Source: Betaproteobacteria bacterium (GTDB taxonomy: Bacteria; Pseudomonadota; Gammaproteobacteria; Burkholderiales; JAEUOS01). From it: a DNA stretch of 52,750 bases. The stretch is taken from the NCBI GenBank assembly GCA_028292405.1, contig JAQGMJ010000085.1, positions 1-52,750 on the forward strand, given 5' to 3'. Position numbers and translations under genes: made by a program. The notes under the pieces were generated by a model. It made no database searches. It had not been told where the DNA came from and saw nothing but the letters and a program-made list of their open reading frames with translations. Below are positions 17,001 to 26,518 of the stretch, one piece after another. Numbering within the stretch: the first letter of the stretch is position 1; each line of letters opens with the position of its first letter.

Positions 17001-20000
17001 CCTTGCAGCTGCGCCTGATCGCGCGCCAGACCTGGCGCTATTTCGAGACCTTCGTCACGCCGGCGGACAATATGCTGCCGCCGGACAATTTCCAGGAGAC
17101 GCCGAAGCCGGCCCTGGCGCACCGCACCTCGCCGACCAACATCGGCCTGTACCTGCTGTCCGCCGTGGCGGCGCGCGACTTCGGCTGGGCCGGCACCGCC
17201 GACAGCATCGAGAGGCTGGAGGCCGCCTTCGCGGCGATGCGGCAGCTACAGCGCTACCGCGGGCACTTTTTCAACTGGTATGCGACGCAGGACCTGCGCA
17301 CCTTGCCGCCCGCCTATATTTCTTCGGTGGACAGCGGCAATCTGGCCGGGCACCTGATCGTGCTGGCCAACGCCTGCGAAGAGTGGATAGCCGCGCCGCT
17401 GACAGGCAAGGCACGCCTGGGCGTCACCGACAATCTGCAACTGGCGTGGCAGGCGCTGCATGCGCTCCCCGCCGTGGAGGCGGCGCACCGCGTCACCGCC
17501 CTGCTCGATGAAATCAGCGCGCGCCTGAACAGCGGGCAGGCGCTGGAAGCGCTGGCGCCCGCGCTGAAACGCCTGGGCGAGAAGACCGCCAAGGCCGCCG
17601 CCGAACTGGCGCCGGGCACCGGGCCCGAAGTGGCCGACCTGGTGTACTGGATCCAGGCGATGGTCGATTCCCTCGCCAGCTACGAGCGCGACCGTGAGCA
17701 GTTCGCCGGCCTCGGCGAGCAATGGGAGAAACGCCTGCGCGCGCTGGCGGCGGAGGCGCGCGCGACGGCGCTGGAAATGGACTTCGCCTTTTTGCTCGAC
17801 CCGGAGCGCAAGCTTTTGTCCATCGGCTTTTCGATGCCGGACAACAAGCTCGACCCGAGTTGCTACGACCTGCTGGCCTCGGAAGCACGCCTGGCCAGCC
17901 TGTTCGCCATCGCCAAGGGCGACGTGCCAACCAAGCACTGGTTCCGCCTCGGGCGCGCGGCCACGCCGGTGGGCAACGGCTCGGCATTGATTTCCTGGTC
18001 AGGCTCGATGTTCGAATACCTGATGCCCTCGCTGGTAATGCGCGCGCCGATCGGCAGCCTGCTGGAGCAGACCAACCGCCTGGTGGTCGGCCGGCAGGAG
18101 GCCTATGGCGACGCGCAGGGCGTGCCCTGGGGCATTTCCGAGTCGGCCTACAACGCGCGCGACATGGAATTCACCTACCAGTATTCGAATTTCGGCGTGC
18201 CCGGCCTGGGCCTGAAACGCGGCCTGGCGGACAACCTGGTGATCGCGCCCTACGCTACGGGCCTGGCGACAATGGTCTACCCGCAGAATGCGTTGCGCAA
18301 CTTCAAGCGCCTCGCAAAAATGGGCGCGGCCGGGCGCTACGGCTTTTACGAGGCGCTTGACTTCACCCGCTCGCGCCTGCAGGAAGACGAACAGTTCACC
18401 ATCGTGCGCAGCTACATGGCGCACCACCAGGGCATGACCATCGTCGCCCTGGCCAATACGCTGCAGCATGGGCGCATGCGTTCGCGCTTTCACCGCGAGC
18501 CGATGATCCAAGCCTGCGAGCTTCTGCTGCAGGAACGTCTGCCGCGCGAGGTTGCGGTGGCGCGGCCGCGCGCGGCGGGAATGGAAGCGCCGCAGACCGA
18601 ACTGCGGGCGGCGGCGCCGAGCCTGCGCCGGGTCAGCGGCGCGGCCGGCGGCGCGCCGGTGACGCACCTGCTGTCGAACGGCCGCTACGCCGTGATGCTG
18701 ACGGCGACAGGCGCCGGCTACAGCCGCTGGCGCGACATCGCCATCACCCGCTGGCGCGAGGACGCGACGCGCGACAACTGGGGCGCTTTCATGTTCCTGC
18801 GCGACCTCGGCGGCGACGACAAGCGGGCAACCGGCCCGGCGGCCTGGACCGAGGCGGTGTTCAGCGAGGACCACGCCACCTTTTCGCGCCGCGACGGCAG
18901 CCTTTCCACCACCATGGAGGTGCTGGTTTCGGGCGAGGACGACGGCGAGGTACGCCGTGTTTCACTGACCAACAGCGGCCGCCTGGCGCGCAAGATCGAA
19001 CTGACTTCGTATGCGGAACTGGTGCTGACGACCGCCGCCACCGACAATGCCCACCCGGTGTTCGCCAAGATGTTCGTGCAGACCGAGCATGTGCGCGAAT
19101 TCGGCGCGCTGGTCGCCACGCGGCGGCCGCGCACGCCGGACGAGCCGCCGGTGTGGGCCGCGCACATCGTAGTGGTGGAAGGCGCGACCGCGGCCGAGCC
19201 GCAATATGAAACCGACCGCGCGCGTTTCACCGGCCGCGGCCGCAACATCGGCAGCGCCGCGGCGATGCGCGAAGGCGAGCGGCTCTCCGGCACCGTGGGT
19301 ACGGTGCTCGACCCGGTATTTTCGCTGCGCCAAGAAGTGACGGTGGCCCCCGGCCAGGTGGTGCGCGTTGCGTTCTGGACCCTGGTGGCGGCTTCGCGCC
19401 CGGTACTGCTGGACCTGATCGACAAGCACCACGACCGCAGCGCGTTTAACCGTGCCAAGACGCTGGCCTGGACCCAGGCGCAGGTGGAGTTGCGCCATAT
19501 CGGCATCGATGCCGAGGAAGCCGCCGACTTCCAGCGCCTGGCGGCGCCTATCCTTTACGCCGACGCGCGCTTTCGCGCGCCGGCGGAAGCATTGGTCCGC
19601 GGCGCGGGCGCGCAGTCGGGCCTGTGGCAGCACTCGATTTCCGGCGACCTGCCGATCGTGCTGCTGCGCATCGACGACATCGAGGACATCGCGCAGGTGC
19701 GCCAGCTGTTGCGCGCGCATGAGTATTGGCGGATGAAAAGCCTGGCGGTGGACCTGGTGATCGTCAACGAGCGTGCCTCCTCCTACATCCAGGACCTGCA
19801 GATCGTCATCGAGACGGCGGTGCGCAGCAGCCAGGCGCAGCCGCGCTTCGGCTACGAGCTGGCACAAGGGACCATCTATGCGCTGCGTGCCGACCTGATG
19901 AGCATCGAGTCGCGCACCCTGCTGCAGTCGGTGGCGCGGGTGGCGCTGGTGGCGCGCCGCGGGCCGATTGCCCAGCAGTTGCTGCGCCTGGCACCGGCGG

Positions 20001-22477
20001 CCGTTGCGCCGGCGCCGGCAAGCAGGCGCGAACCTTCGCGGCCGGCTTCACCGCCGGCGGCGGTGCCGACGGGGCTGGAGTTCTTCAACGGCACGGGCGG
20101 ATTCGGCGACGACGGCCGGGAATACGTGACCGTGCTCGACAGCGGGCGGACCACGCCGGCGCCATGGATCAACGTGATCGCCAATCCGCAGTTCGGCTTC
20201 CAGTGCTCGGCGGAAGGCAGCGGCTACACCTGGGCGGAGAACAGCCGCGACAACCAGATGACGCCGTGGTCGAACGACCCGGTGTGCGACCCGGCGGGCG
20301 AAGCCCTGTATGTGCGCGACGAGACCACTGGCGAACTGTGGACCGCCACCGCATTGCCGATCCGCGAAAGCGGGCAGTACATCGCGCGCCATGGCCACGG
20401 CTACAGCCTTTTCGAGCGCCAGGCCCACGACATCGCGCTGGAGTTGCTGCAATACGTGCCGCTGGACGAGCCGGTGAAGATCTCGCACCTGCGCCTGCGC
20501 AACCTGTCGCCGGGGCCACGCAAGCTCTCGGTGACCGGGTATGCGGAATGGGTACTCGGCACTTCTCGCGGCGCCGCCGCGCCTTTCATCATCACTGCGG
20601 TCGATGAGGCCACCGGCGCGCTGCTGGCGCGCAATCCGTGGAACACCGCCTTTCCCGGCCGGGTGGCCTTTGCCGATCTTGGCGGGCGCCAGAGCGCGTT
20701 GACCGCGGACCGCACCGAATTTCTCGGCCGCAACGGCGCGCCTTCGGCGCCGGCAGCCCTGTTCGGCTCGGCGCGACTGAGCGGTACTGCCGGCGCCGGG
20801 CTGGACCCTTGCGCGGCCTTGCAGACGGTGCTGGAGCTGGAAGCCGGAGAGAGCGTCGAGGTGGTGTTCATCCTCGGGCATTGCGCATCGGCCGAACAGG
20901 CGCGCGCGCTGGTCACCCGCTATCGCAGCATCGACCTGGATACGGTGCTGGAGACGGTGACCGCGCACTGGCGCCGGGTACTGGGCGCGGTGCAGGTGAA
21001 GACGCCGGACCGGGCGATGGACCTGATGCTCAACGGCTGGCTGCTGTACCAGACGCTGGCCTGCCGCGTCTGGGCGCGCTCGGCGTTTTACCAGGCCAGC
21101 GGCGCCTACGGCTTTCGCGACCAGTTGCAGGACGGCATGGCGCTGACCTTCGCGCAGCCGCAGGAAACGCGGCGCCATCTGCTGCGCTCCGCCGCGCGGC
21201 AATTCGTCGAAGGCGACGTGCAGCACTGGTGGCTGCCGCATTCCGGCCAGGGGGTGCGCACGCGCATCTCGGATGACCGGGTGTGGCTGGCGTTTGCCGC
21301 GGCGACCTACGTGATCTGCTCGGGCGATGCGGCGATCCTCGACGAGAACGTGCCCTTCCTCGAAGGGCCGCCCTTGCATGAGGGCGAGGCCGACGCGTTT
21401 TTCCAGCCGATGATTGCCGATGCCTCGGCTTCGATGTACGAGCATTGCGCGCGCGGCATCGACCAGTGCATCGAACTGCACGGGGAACATGGCCTGCCGC
21501 TGATGGGCTCCGGCGACTGGAACGACGGCATGAACCGGGTCGGCGCCGGCGGACATGGCGAGAGCGTGTGGCTGGGCTGGCTGTTGTTGCGCGCCATCGA
21601 GCTGTTCGCGCCGCTGGCGCAGGCACGCGAGGGCGAGCGCGCCGCGCGCTGGCGCGCGCATGCGCAAACGCTGCGCGAAAATCTCGAACGCGATGCCTGG
21701 GACGGCGAGTGGTACCGCCGCGCCACCTTTGACGACGGCAGCTGGCTGGGCTCGAAGGCGAACGACGAATGCCGGATCGATTCGATCGCGCAATCCTGGG
21801 CGGTGCTCTCGGGCGCGGCCGACCCGGCGCGCGCGGCCACGGCGATGGCCTCCCTGCAAAGCCAGTTGATCCGGCCGCAGGACGGCGTCGCCCTGCTGTT
21901 CACGCCGCCGTTCGACAAGACCGCACGCGACCCCGGCTACATCAAGGGCTACCCGCCGGGTCTGCGCGAAAACGGCGGGCAATACAGCCATGCGGCGATG
22001 TGGAGCATTTTCGCCTTCGCCAAACTGGGCGCGGGCGACCAGGCCGCCGATCTGTTCAGCCTGCTCAACCCGGTGAACCATGCGCGCACGCGGGAAGATG
22101 CGGAGCGCTACAAGGTGGAGCCCTATGTGGTGGCCGCCGATGTGTATTCGGTGGCGCCACATATCGGGCGCGGCGGCTGGACCTGGTACACGGGCTCGGC
22201 GGGGTGGATGTATCGCGCCGGGGTGGAGGGCATTCTTGGCATCCGTCGCGAGGGCGCGATGCTGATCATCGACCCCTGCATTCCGTCCGGATGGCCAGGA
22301 TTTTCAGCCACGGTGAAGGTGGAGGCGACTTCCTACGAGATCCGTGTGGAGGCGCCCTCTTCCAACTGCCGCGGCGTCTCGCGCGCCACCGTCGACGGCG
22401 CGCCGGTCGATTGCGCCGCAGGGTGGGCGAGCGTGCCGCTGGACGGCGGCATCCACGAGCTGGTGATCTCGATCTGA
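14003..22477 (+). CDS. ndvB: Cyclic beta-1,2-glucan synthase (NdvB/ChvB type, GT84-GH94)
   Basis: Giant inner-membrane enzyme of 2,824 aa that makes cyclic beta-1,2-glucans, periplasmic osmo-adaptation polymers, from UDP-glucose. Domains in order: a cytosolic N-terminus; a helix pair near 405-460; the GT84 glycosyltransferase with D628-A-D630 and the HRWTRGDW segment (776-783); further helices about 812-985; a glycoamylase-like domain about 1012-1490 (GVPWGISESAYNARD, YMAHHQGM); then two GH94-type sandwich domains beginning about 1550 and 2026. The GH94 phosphorylase barrel, which sets ring size, contains YGFRDQLQDGMAL and GDWNDGMNRVG (2504 onward). The ATG at 14003 is preceded by AAGGCG. Length and order match known NdvB proteins. 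No ndvA-like exporter is adjacent. Confidence 0.95.
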   Translation: MNSLLESAFGHRAPSAPWNDKSPVREELFGIERLEQHAQSLAAAQSVTAHPPRGLLLRSRFNDNAAVLLAAYRSSSADFRSGAGVVPAAEWLLDNYHLVEENIRDVRSDLPPGYYRRLPKLASGPFAGYPRVFGLAWAFVAHTDSHVDTEVLRRFIAAYQKVQPLTIGELWAVAITLRIVLIENLRRLADQISAGKEARAEADALAGRLLAQGSAWSALDPDIAALSAEPLSERFAAQLAKRLRDHDPLTTPGLAWLEARLAAQGTSAEEAVQHAQQRQGASNVTVRNVITSLRMIADIDWPELFESVSLVDAHLRDGSPFGSMDFATRNQYRGAIEQMAEGSDCTELEIADHALRAAHAAAADAQEQRMGDPGYHLIAEGRLALEKSIGYRPPPRLAISRLSLRLGIAGYAGAILLLSALLLGAALWMIHASSFAPALVAVLALAGLIPASELAATLVNRAVTWLFGPMALPGLELAEGVPPALRTLVAVPTLLTSEADLLEQIERLEIHHLAGAGGELTFALLSDGLDADQETLPGDAALLAVAARAINELNLRHGTGPQGARFLLLHRRRLFNPGEGKWMGWERKRGKLHELNRLLRGATDTTFIALPDCASQVPAGVRYVVSLDADTRLPRDTVVRLIGKMAHPLNQPRFSQAAQRVVGGHAILQPRVTPSLPVGREGSLYQRVSSGPGGMDPYASASSDVYQDLFGEGSYTGKGIYEVDAFEAALAGRVPENTMLSHDLFEGVFARAGLASDIELVDEFPSRYDVVAKRAHRWTRGDWQLLPWIFGPRGGPRAVSAVGLWKMLDNLRRSLLAPATFTALAASWFLPLHAALQATLLILAAGAIPMLLPGLFILAPRRTDTRLRSHIRMLAADLRLALLAIVFSLMFLADQAWRMIDAISRTLLRVLVTHKHLLEWTTAAQSKGAPRPGLRGYYEQMAGGTLLALITALGAAVFAPASWPLFLPLALLWLAAPDLALRASRPPALGGGLAFSPAEALQLRLIARQTWRYFETFVTPADNMLPPDNFQETPKPALAHRTSPTNIGLYLLSAVAARDFGWAGTADSIERLEAAFAAMRQLQRYRGHFFNWYATQDLRTLPPAYISSVDSGNLAGHLIVLANACEEWIAAPLTGKARLGVTDNLQLAWQALHALPAVEAAHRVTALLDEISARLNSGQALEALAPALKRLGEKTAKAAAELAPGTGPEVADLVYWIQAMVDSLASYERDREQFAGLGEQWEKRLRALAAEARATALEMDFAFLLDPERKLLSIGFSMPDNKLDPSCYDLLASEARLASLFAIAKGDVPTKHWFRLGRAATPVGNGSALISWSGSMFEYLMPSLVMRAPIGSLLEQTNRLVVGRQEAYGDAQGVPWGISESAYNARDMEFTYQYSNFGVPGLGLKRGLADNLVIAPYATGLATMVYPQNALRNFKRLAKMGAAGRYGFYEALDFTRSRLQEDEQFTIVRSYMAHHQGMTIVALANTLQHGRMRSRFHREPMIQACELLLQERLPREVAVARPRAAGMEAPQTELRAAAPSLRRVSGAAGGAPVTHLLSNGRYAVMLTATGAGYSRWRDIAITRWREDATRDNWGAFMFLRDLGGDDKRATGPAAWTEAVFSEDHATFSRRDGSLSTTMEVLVSGEDDGEVRRVSLTNSGRLARKIELTSYAELVLTTAATDNAHPVFAKMFVQTEHVREFGALVATRRPRTPDEPPVWAAHIVVVEGATAAEPQYETDRARFTGRGRNIGSAAAMREGERLSGTVGTVLDPVFSLRQEVTVAPGQVVRVAFWTLVAASRPVLLDLIDKHHDRSAFNRAKTLAWTQAQVELRHIGIDAEEAADFQRLAAPILYADARFRAPAEALVRGAGAQSGLWQHSISGDLPIVLLRIDDIEDIAQVRQLLRAHEYWRMKSLAVDLVIVNERASSYIQDLQIVIETAVRSSQAQPRFGYELAQGTIYALRADLMSIESRTLLQSVARVALVARRGPIAQQLLRLAPAAVAPAPASRREPSRPASPPAAVPTGLEFFNGTGGFGDDGREYVTVLDSGRTTPAPWINVIANPQFGFQCSAEGSGYTWAENSRDNQMTPWSNDPVCDPAGEALYVRDETTGELWTATALPIRESGQYIARHGHGYSLFERQAHDIALELLQYVPLDEPVKISHLRLRNLSPGPRKLSVTGYAEWVLGTSRGAAAPFIITAVDEATGALLARNPWNTAFPGRVAFADLGGRQSALTADRTEFLGRNGAPSAPAALFGSARLSGTAGAGLDPCAALQTVLELEAGESVEVVFILGHCASAEQARALVTRYRSIDLDTVLETVTAHWRRVLGAVQVKTPDRAMDLMLNGWLLYQTLACRVWARSAFYQASGAYGFRDQLQDGMALTFAQPQETRRHLLRSAARQFVEGDVQHWWLPHSGQGVRTRISDDRVWLAFAAATYVICSGDAAILDENVPFLEGPPLHEGEADAFFQPMIADASASMYEHCARGIDQCIELHGEHGLPLMGSGDWNDGMNRVGAGGHGESVWLGWLLLRAIELFAPLAQAREGERAARWRAHAQTLRENLERDAWDGEWYRRATFDDGSWLGSKANDECRIDSIAQSWAVLSGAADPARAATAMASLQSQLIRPQDGVALLFTPPFDKTARDPGYIKGYPPGLRENGGQYSHAAMWSIFAFAKLGAGDQAADLFSLLNPVNHARTREDAERYKVEPYVVAADVYSVAPHIGRGGWTWYTGSAGWMYRAGVEGILGIRREGAMLIIDPCIPSGWPGFSATVKVEATSYEIRVEAPSSNCRGVSRATVDGAPVDCAAGWASVPLDGGIHELVISI

Positions 22478-22498
22478 GCCTGCCGGCGGGGCGGCGCG

Positions 22499-23503
22499 CT
22501 ATTCCGGCTTGATGCCGGCCGCGTTCGCCGCCTTTGCCCACTTCGCCGTCTCGTTGCGCAGCAGGTCGGAGAATTGCGCCACCGTCAGTTGCGTCGCCTC
22601 GCTGCCGGTGCCGTGCACCGGCGTCAGCACGGCCTCGGTGCGGCTGACCTTGAGCATGGCCGCATTCATTTTTTCGAGGATCGCCGGCGGCGTCTTGGCC
22701 GGCGCCACCATGCCGCTCCAGGCAATCACCTCGAAACCGGGAAAGCCTTGTTCGGCAACCGTCGGGACATTCGGAAAGTCGCCCGCGCGTTCCTTGCTGG
22801 AAACCGCCAGCAGGTTGATTTTTTCGCTCTTGATCTGCGGCAGGACCAGGGCGCCGGAATCGAACAGCACCTGGACGTCGCCGGCCAGCAGGGAATTGAG
22901 CGCGGCGGGCGAACCCTTGAAGGGCACGTGCAACAGGTCCATGCCGGTGGCCGATTTCAGCAGCTCCATCGCCAGGTGCGCGGTGATGCCGGTGCCGCCC
23001 GAACCGTAGCTCAGCTTTCCCGCACGCGCCTTTGAATAGACGATGAGCTCCTTCAGGGTCTTGACCGGCAGATCCTTGTTGGTCACCAGGTACAGGCGCC
23101 CCATCGAGCCCATGCCCACCGGCACGAAGTCGGTGAGCGCCGAGTACGGCAGCTTGGCGTAGAGCGAGGGATTGATGGTGAGCTGGCCGGAGGTGCCGAA
23201 CAGCATGGTGTAGCCGTCCGGCTCGGCGGCCTTGACGATTTGCGCGGCGACGATGCCGTTGGCGCCAGGCTTGTTGTCGATGAAGATAGGCTGGCCCAGT
23301 TCCTTCGCCAATGCGGTTCCATAGGCGCGCGCCGAGATGTCCACGGTCTGGCCGGGCGGATAGCCGACGACGAACTTGATCGGACGTTCGGGATAGGCCG
23401 CGATCGAATCGGCCCGCGCCGCGCCGCCGGCGGCAAGCGCCAGCACAAGCAGGCAGACAAGATTGCGGCAAACCGGGCCGCGCAGGGTGTGGGCGATATT
23501 CAC
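22499..23503 (-). CDS. Bug-family TTT substrate-binding protein (orphan)
   Basis: Periplasmic receptor (334 aa) of the Bug/TctC family, which captures carboxylates and related small acids for tripartite tricarboxylate transporters. It has a GTG start with GGAGGAG 6-8 bases upstream and a signal peptide ending AARA. The hallmarks are YPERPIKFVVGYPPG, the ligand-loop motif near DNKPGANG, EPDGYTMLFGT, HVPFKGSPAALN and PNVPTVAEQG. No tctA or tctB lies next to it, as is common for the expanded Bug families of Burkholderiales. It converges with ndvB (21-base gap) and diverges from the DinB gene. The ligand is unknown; the nearby IorAB oxidoreductase is a possible functional partner. Confidence 0.9.
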   Translation of the reverse strand: MNIAHTLRGPVCRNLVCLLVLALAAGGAARADSIAAYPERPIKFVVGYPPGQTVDISARAYGTALAKELGQPIFIDNKPGANGIVAAQIVKAAEPDGYTMLFGTSGQLTINPSLYAKLPYSALTDFVPVGMGSMGRLYLVTNKDLPVKTLKELIVYSKARAGKLSYGSGGTGITAHLAMELLKSATGMDLLHVPFKGSPAALNSLLAGDVQVLFDSGALVLPQIKSEKINLLAVSSKERAGDFPNVPTVAEQGFPGFEVIAWSGMVAPAKTPPAILEKMNAAMLKVSRTEAVLTPVHGTGSEATQLTVAQFSDLLRNETAKWAKAANAAGIKPE

Positions 23504-23689
23504 TTTGTTCTCCTCCTGTTGTACGGCCCGTTTTCCGGAGCCTTGTTCCTGCACCCATCGATCATACCGCCCGCGCACCCGCGCCGCGCGAATGGCGCGC
23601 ATTCGCGTTGCAATAAAAACGCCCGCTTGCGCGGTGCCTGCCTTTGTACAATGGCGCTGCGCGACTTGCGCGGCACAAAACGGCAGACC

Positions 23690-24214
23690 ATGAACCCCCT
23701 GCGTAACCTGCACATGCTGACCCGCTACAACGCCTGGGCCAACCAGCGCATGTTCGAGGCCCTGGCCAAGCTGCCGGCCGGCGTGCCGCAGAAGGACAAT
23801 GGCGGCTTCGGCAGCATGATTTTCGCGATGAACCACAACTACGTGATCGACCGCATTTTTCGCGGCCACCTGGAAGGCAAGCCGCACGGCTACACCGCGC
23901 GCAATACCGAGGTGATGCCCGCGCTGGATGCACTGGCCGCCGCGCAGGCCGAGCTGGATGCCTGGTACGTCGCCTACGCCGACGGCCTCACCGAGGCCCT
24001 GCACGACCAAGTGGTGGAGTTCGAATTCATCGGCGGCGGCGCCGGGGCGATGAGCCGCGGCAACATGCTGCTGCACGTCACCAACCACATGACCTATCAC
24101 CGCGGCTTTGTCGGCGAGATGATCAACCGCGAGCGCACCAAGCCGCCGCGCATGGACCTGACGGTGTTCCTGCGCGACGCCCCACCGCGCCTGCCGGGCG
24201 CGGCGGCGGCTTAA
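23690..24214 (+). CDS. DinB-family putative metal-dependent protein
   Basis: A 174-aa cytosolic protein of the DinB/YfiT four-helix-bundle superfamily. Members include bacillithiol- and mycothiol-dependent transferases and many enzymes of unknown role. The three metal-binding histidines are visible: H49 in FAMNHNYV, then H133 and H137 in HVTNHMTYHRG. The opening LTRYNAWANQRMFEAL is typical. The ATG lacks a strong ribosome site; a TACAAT (23647-23652) could be its -10 element. It diverges from the Bug gene and converges with the IorB-like gene. Substrate is unknown. Confidence 0.85.
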   Translation: MNPLRNLHMLTRYNAWANQRMFEALAKLPAGVPQKDNGGFGSMIFAMNHNYVIDRIFRGHLEGKPHGYTARNTEVMPALDALAAAQAELDAWYVAYADGLTEALHDQVVEFEFIGGGAGAMSRGNMLLHVTNHMTYHRGFVGEMINRERTKPPRMDLTVFLRDAPPRLPGAAAA

Positions 24215-24247
24215 CGCCGGTTTCGCTTTTTCTCCACCGCGTTTTCC

Positions 24248-26509
24248 TTATACCCAGGCCGCCTTTAACCTCTCCGGGGTGAAGGGCACCTGGCGCAGGC
24301 GCACGGCGGTAGCGTCGAAGATGGCGTTGGCCACCGCCGCGGCAACCACCCGGCAGGTGGCTTCGCCGGCGCCGGCCGGCGGCATCTCGGGCCGGTCGAT
24401 CAGGGTGATGTCGATCGCCTCCGGCGCGTCCTTGATGTCGAGGATGGGATAGCTCAGCCAGTCGACGCTGGTGACGTTGCGCTGGTCGAACTTCACTTCC
24501 TCGAACACCGCGCGGCTGGTGGTCTGCACCACTTGCGCCTCGATGGTCTGGCGCAGCAAGTCGGGCGCGATCACCTGGCCGCAGTCGTGCGCAATCACAT
24601 AGCGGCGCACCCAGACGCGGTAGGTCTTGGGATTCACTTCCACCTCGGCTATCACCGCGACGCGGGTGGCGCCGCGCACCGCATAGGCCAGGCCCTGGCC
24701 GGTGTGGACCTCGCCCCTCATCTGCTTGCGCGCACCGACGTGGCTTTGCCAGCTGGCTTTTTCCGCCACCGTCCTCACCACCTCGAGGTCGCGCGGCTCC
24801 TTGAGATAACGCAGGCGGAATTCGACCGCATCCGTGTTGGTCGCCAGCGCAAGCTCGTCCATGAAGGACTCGGAGGCGAAGTGGATCTGCGGGCCGCCGG
24901 GGTCGCGGAAGTGTGAAGATCGCAACGGCGAGGCACGGTCCAGCAGCGGGCCGATGGTGTCGGAGGTCTTGCGGCGCGCGAAGGAGTAGGACTCGCCCGG
25001 CACGCCCAGCAGCCACACCGGCTTGAGCGGCCAGTCCATCAACTGGCCGGCGAGGGTGCGCTCCGGCGAGCCTTCGTCGCGAAAGAATTCACGCCGCGAA
25101 AAGCCCTTGGTCTCGAAGTGCCAGGCGAGTACCTTGCCGTCCTTGTCAATCGCCGCGCGCGAACGGTGGATCGAGGCCGGTGACTTCGGGTCCCAGCCGG
25201 TGCCGTCGTGGCGCATGCCCTGCACGCGCACCGGCTCGCCGACGGCCTTCGACAGCACCGCCGCGTCCATGGTCGCGTCGCCCGAGTCGTTGCGGCCGTA
25301 GGAGCCGGGGCCGGGGGTGTAGATCACCTTGACCTTGTCTTCCGGCAGGTTGAACATGATGGCAATGCCCTCGCGGCAATGGTGCGGCTTTTGCCCGCCG
25401 GTCCATACCGTGGCCGAGTCCGCGCGCATGTCGGCAATGCCGCAGGCGGGCGAGAGCGAAGCATGGGAGTGGAAGGGCCAGGCGTAGCTGTATTCCACCA
25501 CCCGAGCGGCGGCGGCGAAGGCGGCATCGACGTCGCCGCTGTTGACCTCTTCGTCGCGCTTCATCACCTTGGCACCGGCGATGTGCTTGTAGAGGTCCTG
25601 CTGCTCCGGGAAAGGCGGCGTGGCGGCCGACCACACCACTTTTAGCTGGCGCGCGGCGCGAATCGCGTCCCACTGTTTGGGGGCGACTAAGCCGATGAAG
25701 TTCTTTTGCCACACCACCCGCACCCCGGGAATATCCTTCACCGAGGTGTTGTCGACCGACACCGGCACGGCGCCGGCCACCGGCGGGCGCAGCACGCGGC
25801 CGTGCAGCATGCCGGGCACCTTGATGTCGGCCATCACGGTGGCGGTGCCGTAGAGTTTTTCGGCGACGTCGCGGCGGCGCGTGCCGGGCTTGCCGATCTG
25901 CTTGTATTCCGAGGGCGACTTCGGCTTGGCGCGGCCCTTGACCAGCAGGTCATTGCCGTACTCCTTGTTCCACTCAAGCTGCACGTCGAACTGCCGGCCG
26001 CCGATCAGCTCGCCGTAAGACACCTTCCTGCCCGGCTTGCCGCGCTGGCTGATGACGCCGTCGTTGACCTCAAGCTGGTCGATCGGCACACCGAGTTTTG
26101 CCGCGCCCATTTCCATCAGCGTCAGGCGCGCTTCGGCGGCGGCGTTGCGCAAGGCGTGGCCGCCGCGCCAGATGCCGGTTGAGCCGGAGGCGCCGCCCTG
26201 GTCCACCGTCTCTTCGGTGTTGCCCTGGACCATGCGCACCCGCTCCGGCGGCATGTCGAGCTCTTCGGCGATGATCTTGATCCAGCCGATCTCGGTGCCC
26301 TGGGCCATGTCGACCTTGCCGACCCAGCCGGTGACGCTGCCGTCGCGGTTGACGCTGATGTAGCTGGAGAGCTGGTCGGGCTTGAGCGCCATGCGCGAGG
26401 CCTGGGTGCCAGGAGTAGCAGCGTGGGCGGAGAGTCCAGGCAGCATCACGGAGACCACCAGCGTGCCGCTGCCGGCGAGGAAATCACGGCGATTCATTTG
26501 CAGGCTCAT
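24248..26509 (-). CDS. Molybdopterin-binding subunit, xanthine dehydrogenase family (IorB-like), Tat-exported
   Basis: Large catalytic subunit (753 aa) of a two-component molybdenum hydroxylase resembling isoquinoline 1-oxidoreductase, which hydroxylates N-heterocycles or oxidises aldehydes with water as oxygen donor. The N-terminus MSLQMNRRDFLAGSG is a twin-arginine signal, so the complex is probably periplasmic. Family segments include GKVDMAQGTEIGW, GGASGSTGIWRGG, the VRVVWQ region, HVGARKQMRGEVHTGQG and the C-terminal PPAGAGEATCRVVAAA, where the glutamate corresponds to the catalytic base in relatives. It starts 9 bases after the iron-sulfur subunit. No FAD subunit, cytochrome c or XdhC-type maturation factor is adjacent. 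The substrate cannot be inferred. Confidence 0.9.
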   Translation of the reverse strand: MSLQMNRRDFLAGSGTLVVSVMLPGLSAHAATPGTQASRMALKPDQLSSYISVNRDGSVTGWVGKVDMAQGTEIGWIKIIAEELDMPPERVRMVQGNTEETVDQGGASGSTGIWRGGHALRNAAAEARLTLMEMGAAKLGVPIDQLEVNDGVISQRGKPGRKVSYGELIGGRQFDVQLEWNKEYGNDLLVKGRAKPKSPSEYKQIGKPGTRRRDVAEKLYGTATVMADIKVPGMLHGRVLRPPVAGAVPVSVDNTSVKDIPGVRVVWQKNFIGLVAPKQWDAIRAARQLKVVWSAATPPFPEQQDLYKHIAGAKVMKRDEEVNSGDVDAAFAAAARVVEYSYAWPFHSHASLSPACGIADMRADSATVWTGGQKPHHCREGIAIMFNLPEDKVKVIYTPGPGSYGRNDSGDATMDAAVLSKAVGEPVRVQGMRHDGTGWDPKSPASIHRSRAAIDKDGKVLAWHFETKGFSRREFFRDEGSPERTLAGQLMDWPLKPVWLLGVPGESYSFARRKTSDTIGPLLDRASPLRSSHFRDPGGPQIHFASESFMDELALATNTDAVEFRLRYLKEPRDLEVVRTVAEKASWQSHVGARKQMRGEVHTGQGLAYAVRGATRVAVIAEVEVNPKTYRVWVRRYVIAHDCGQVIAPDLLRQTIEAQVVQTTSRAVFEEVKFDQRNVTSVDWLSYPILDIKDAPEAIDITLIDRPEMPPAGAGEATCRVVAAAVANAIFDATAVRLRQVPFTPERLKAAWV

Positions 26510-26518
26510 GATCGCTCC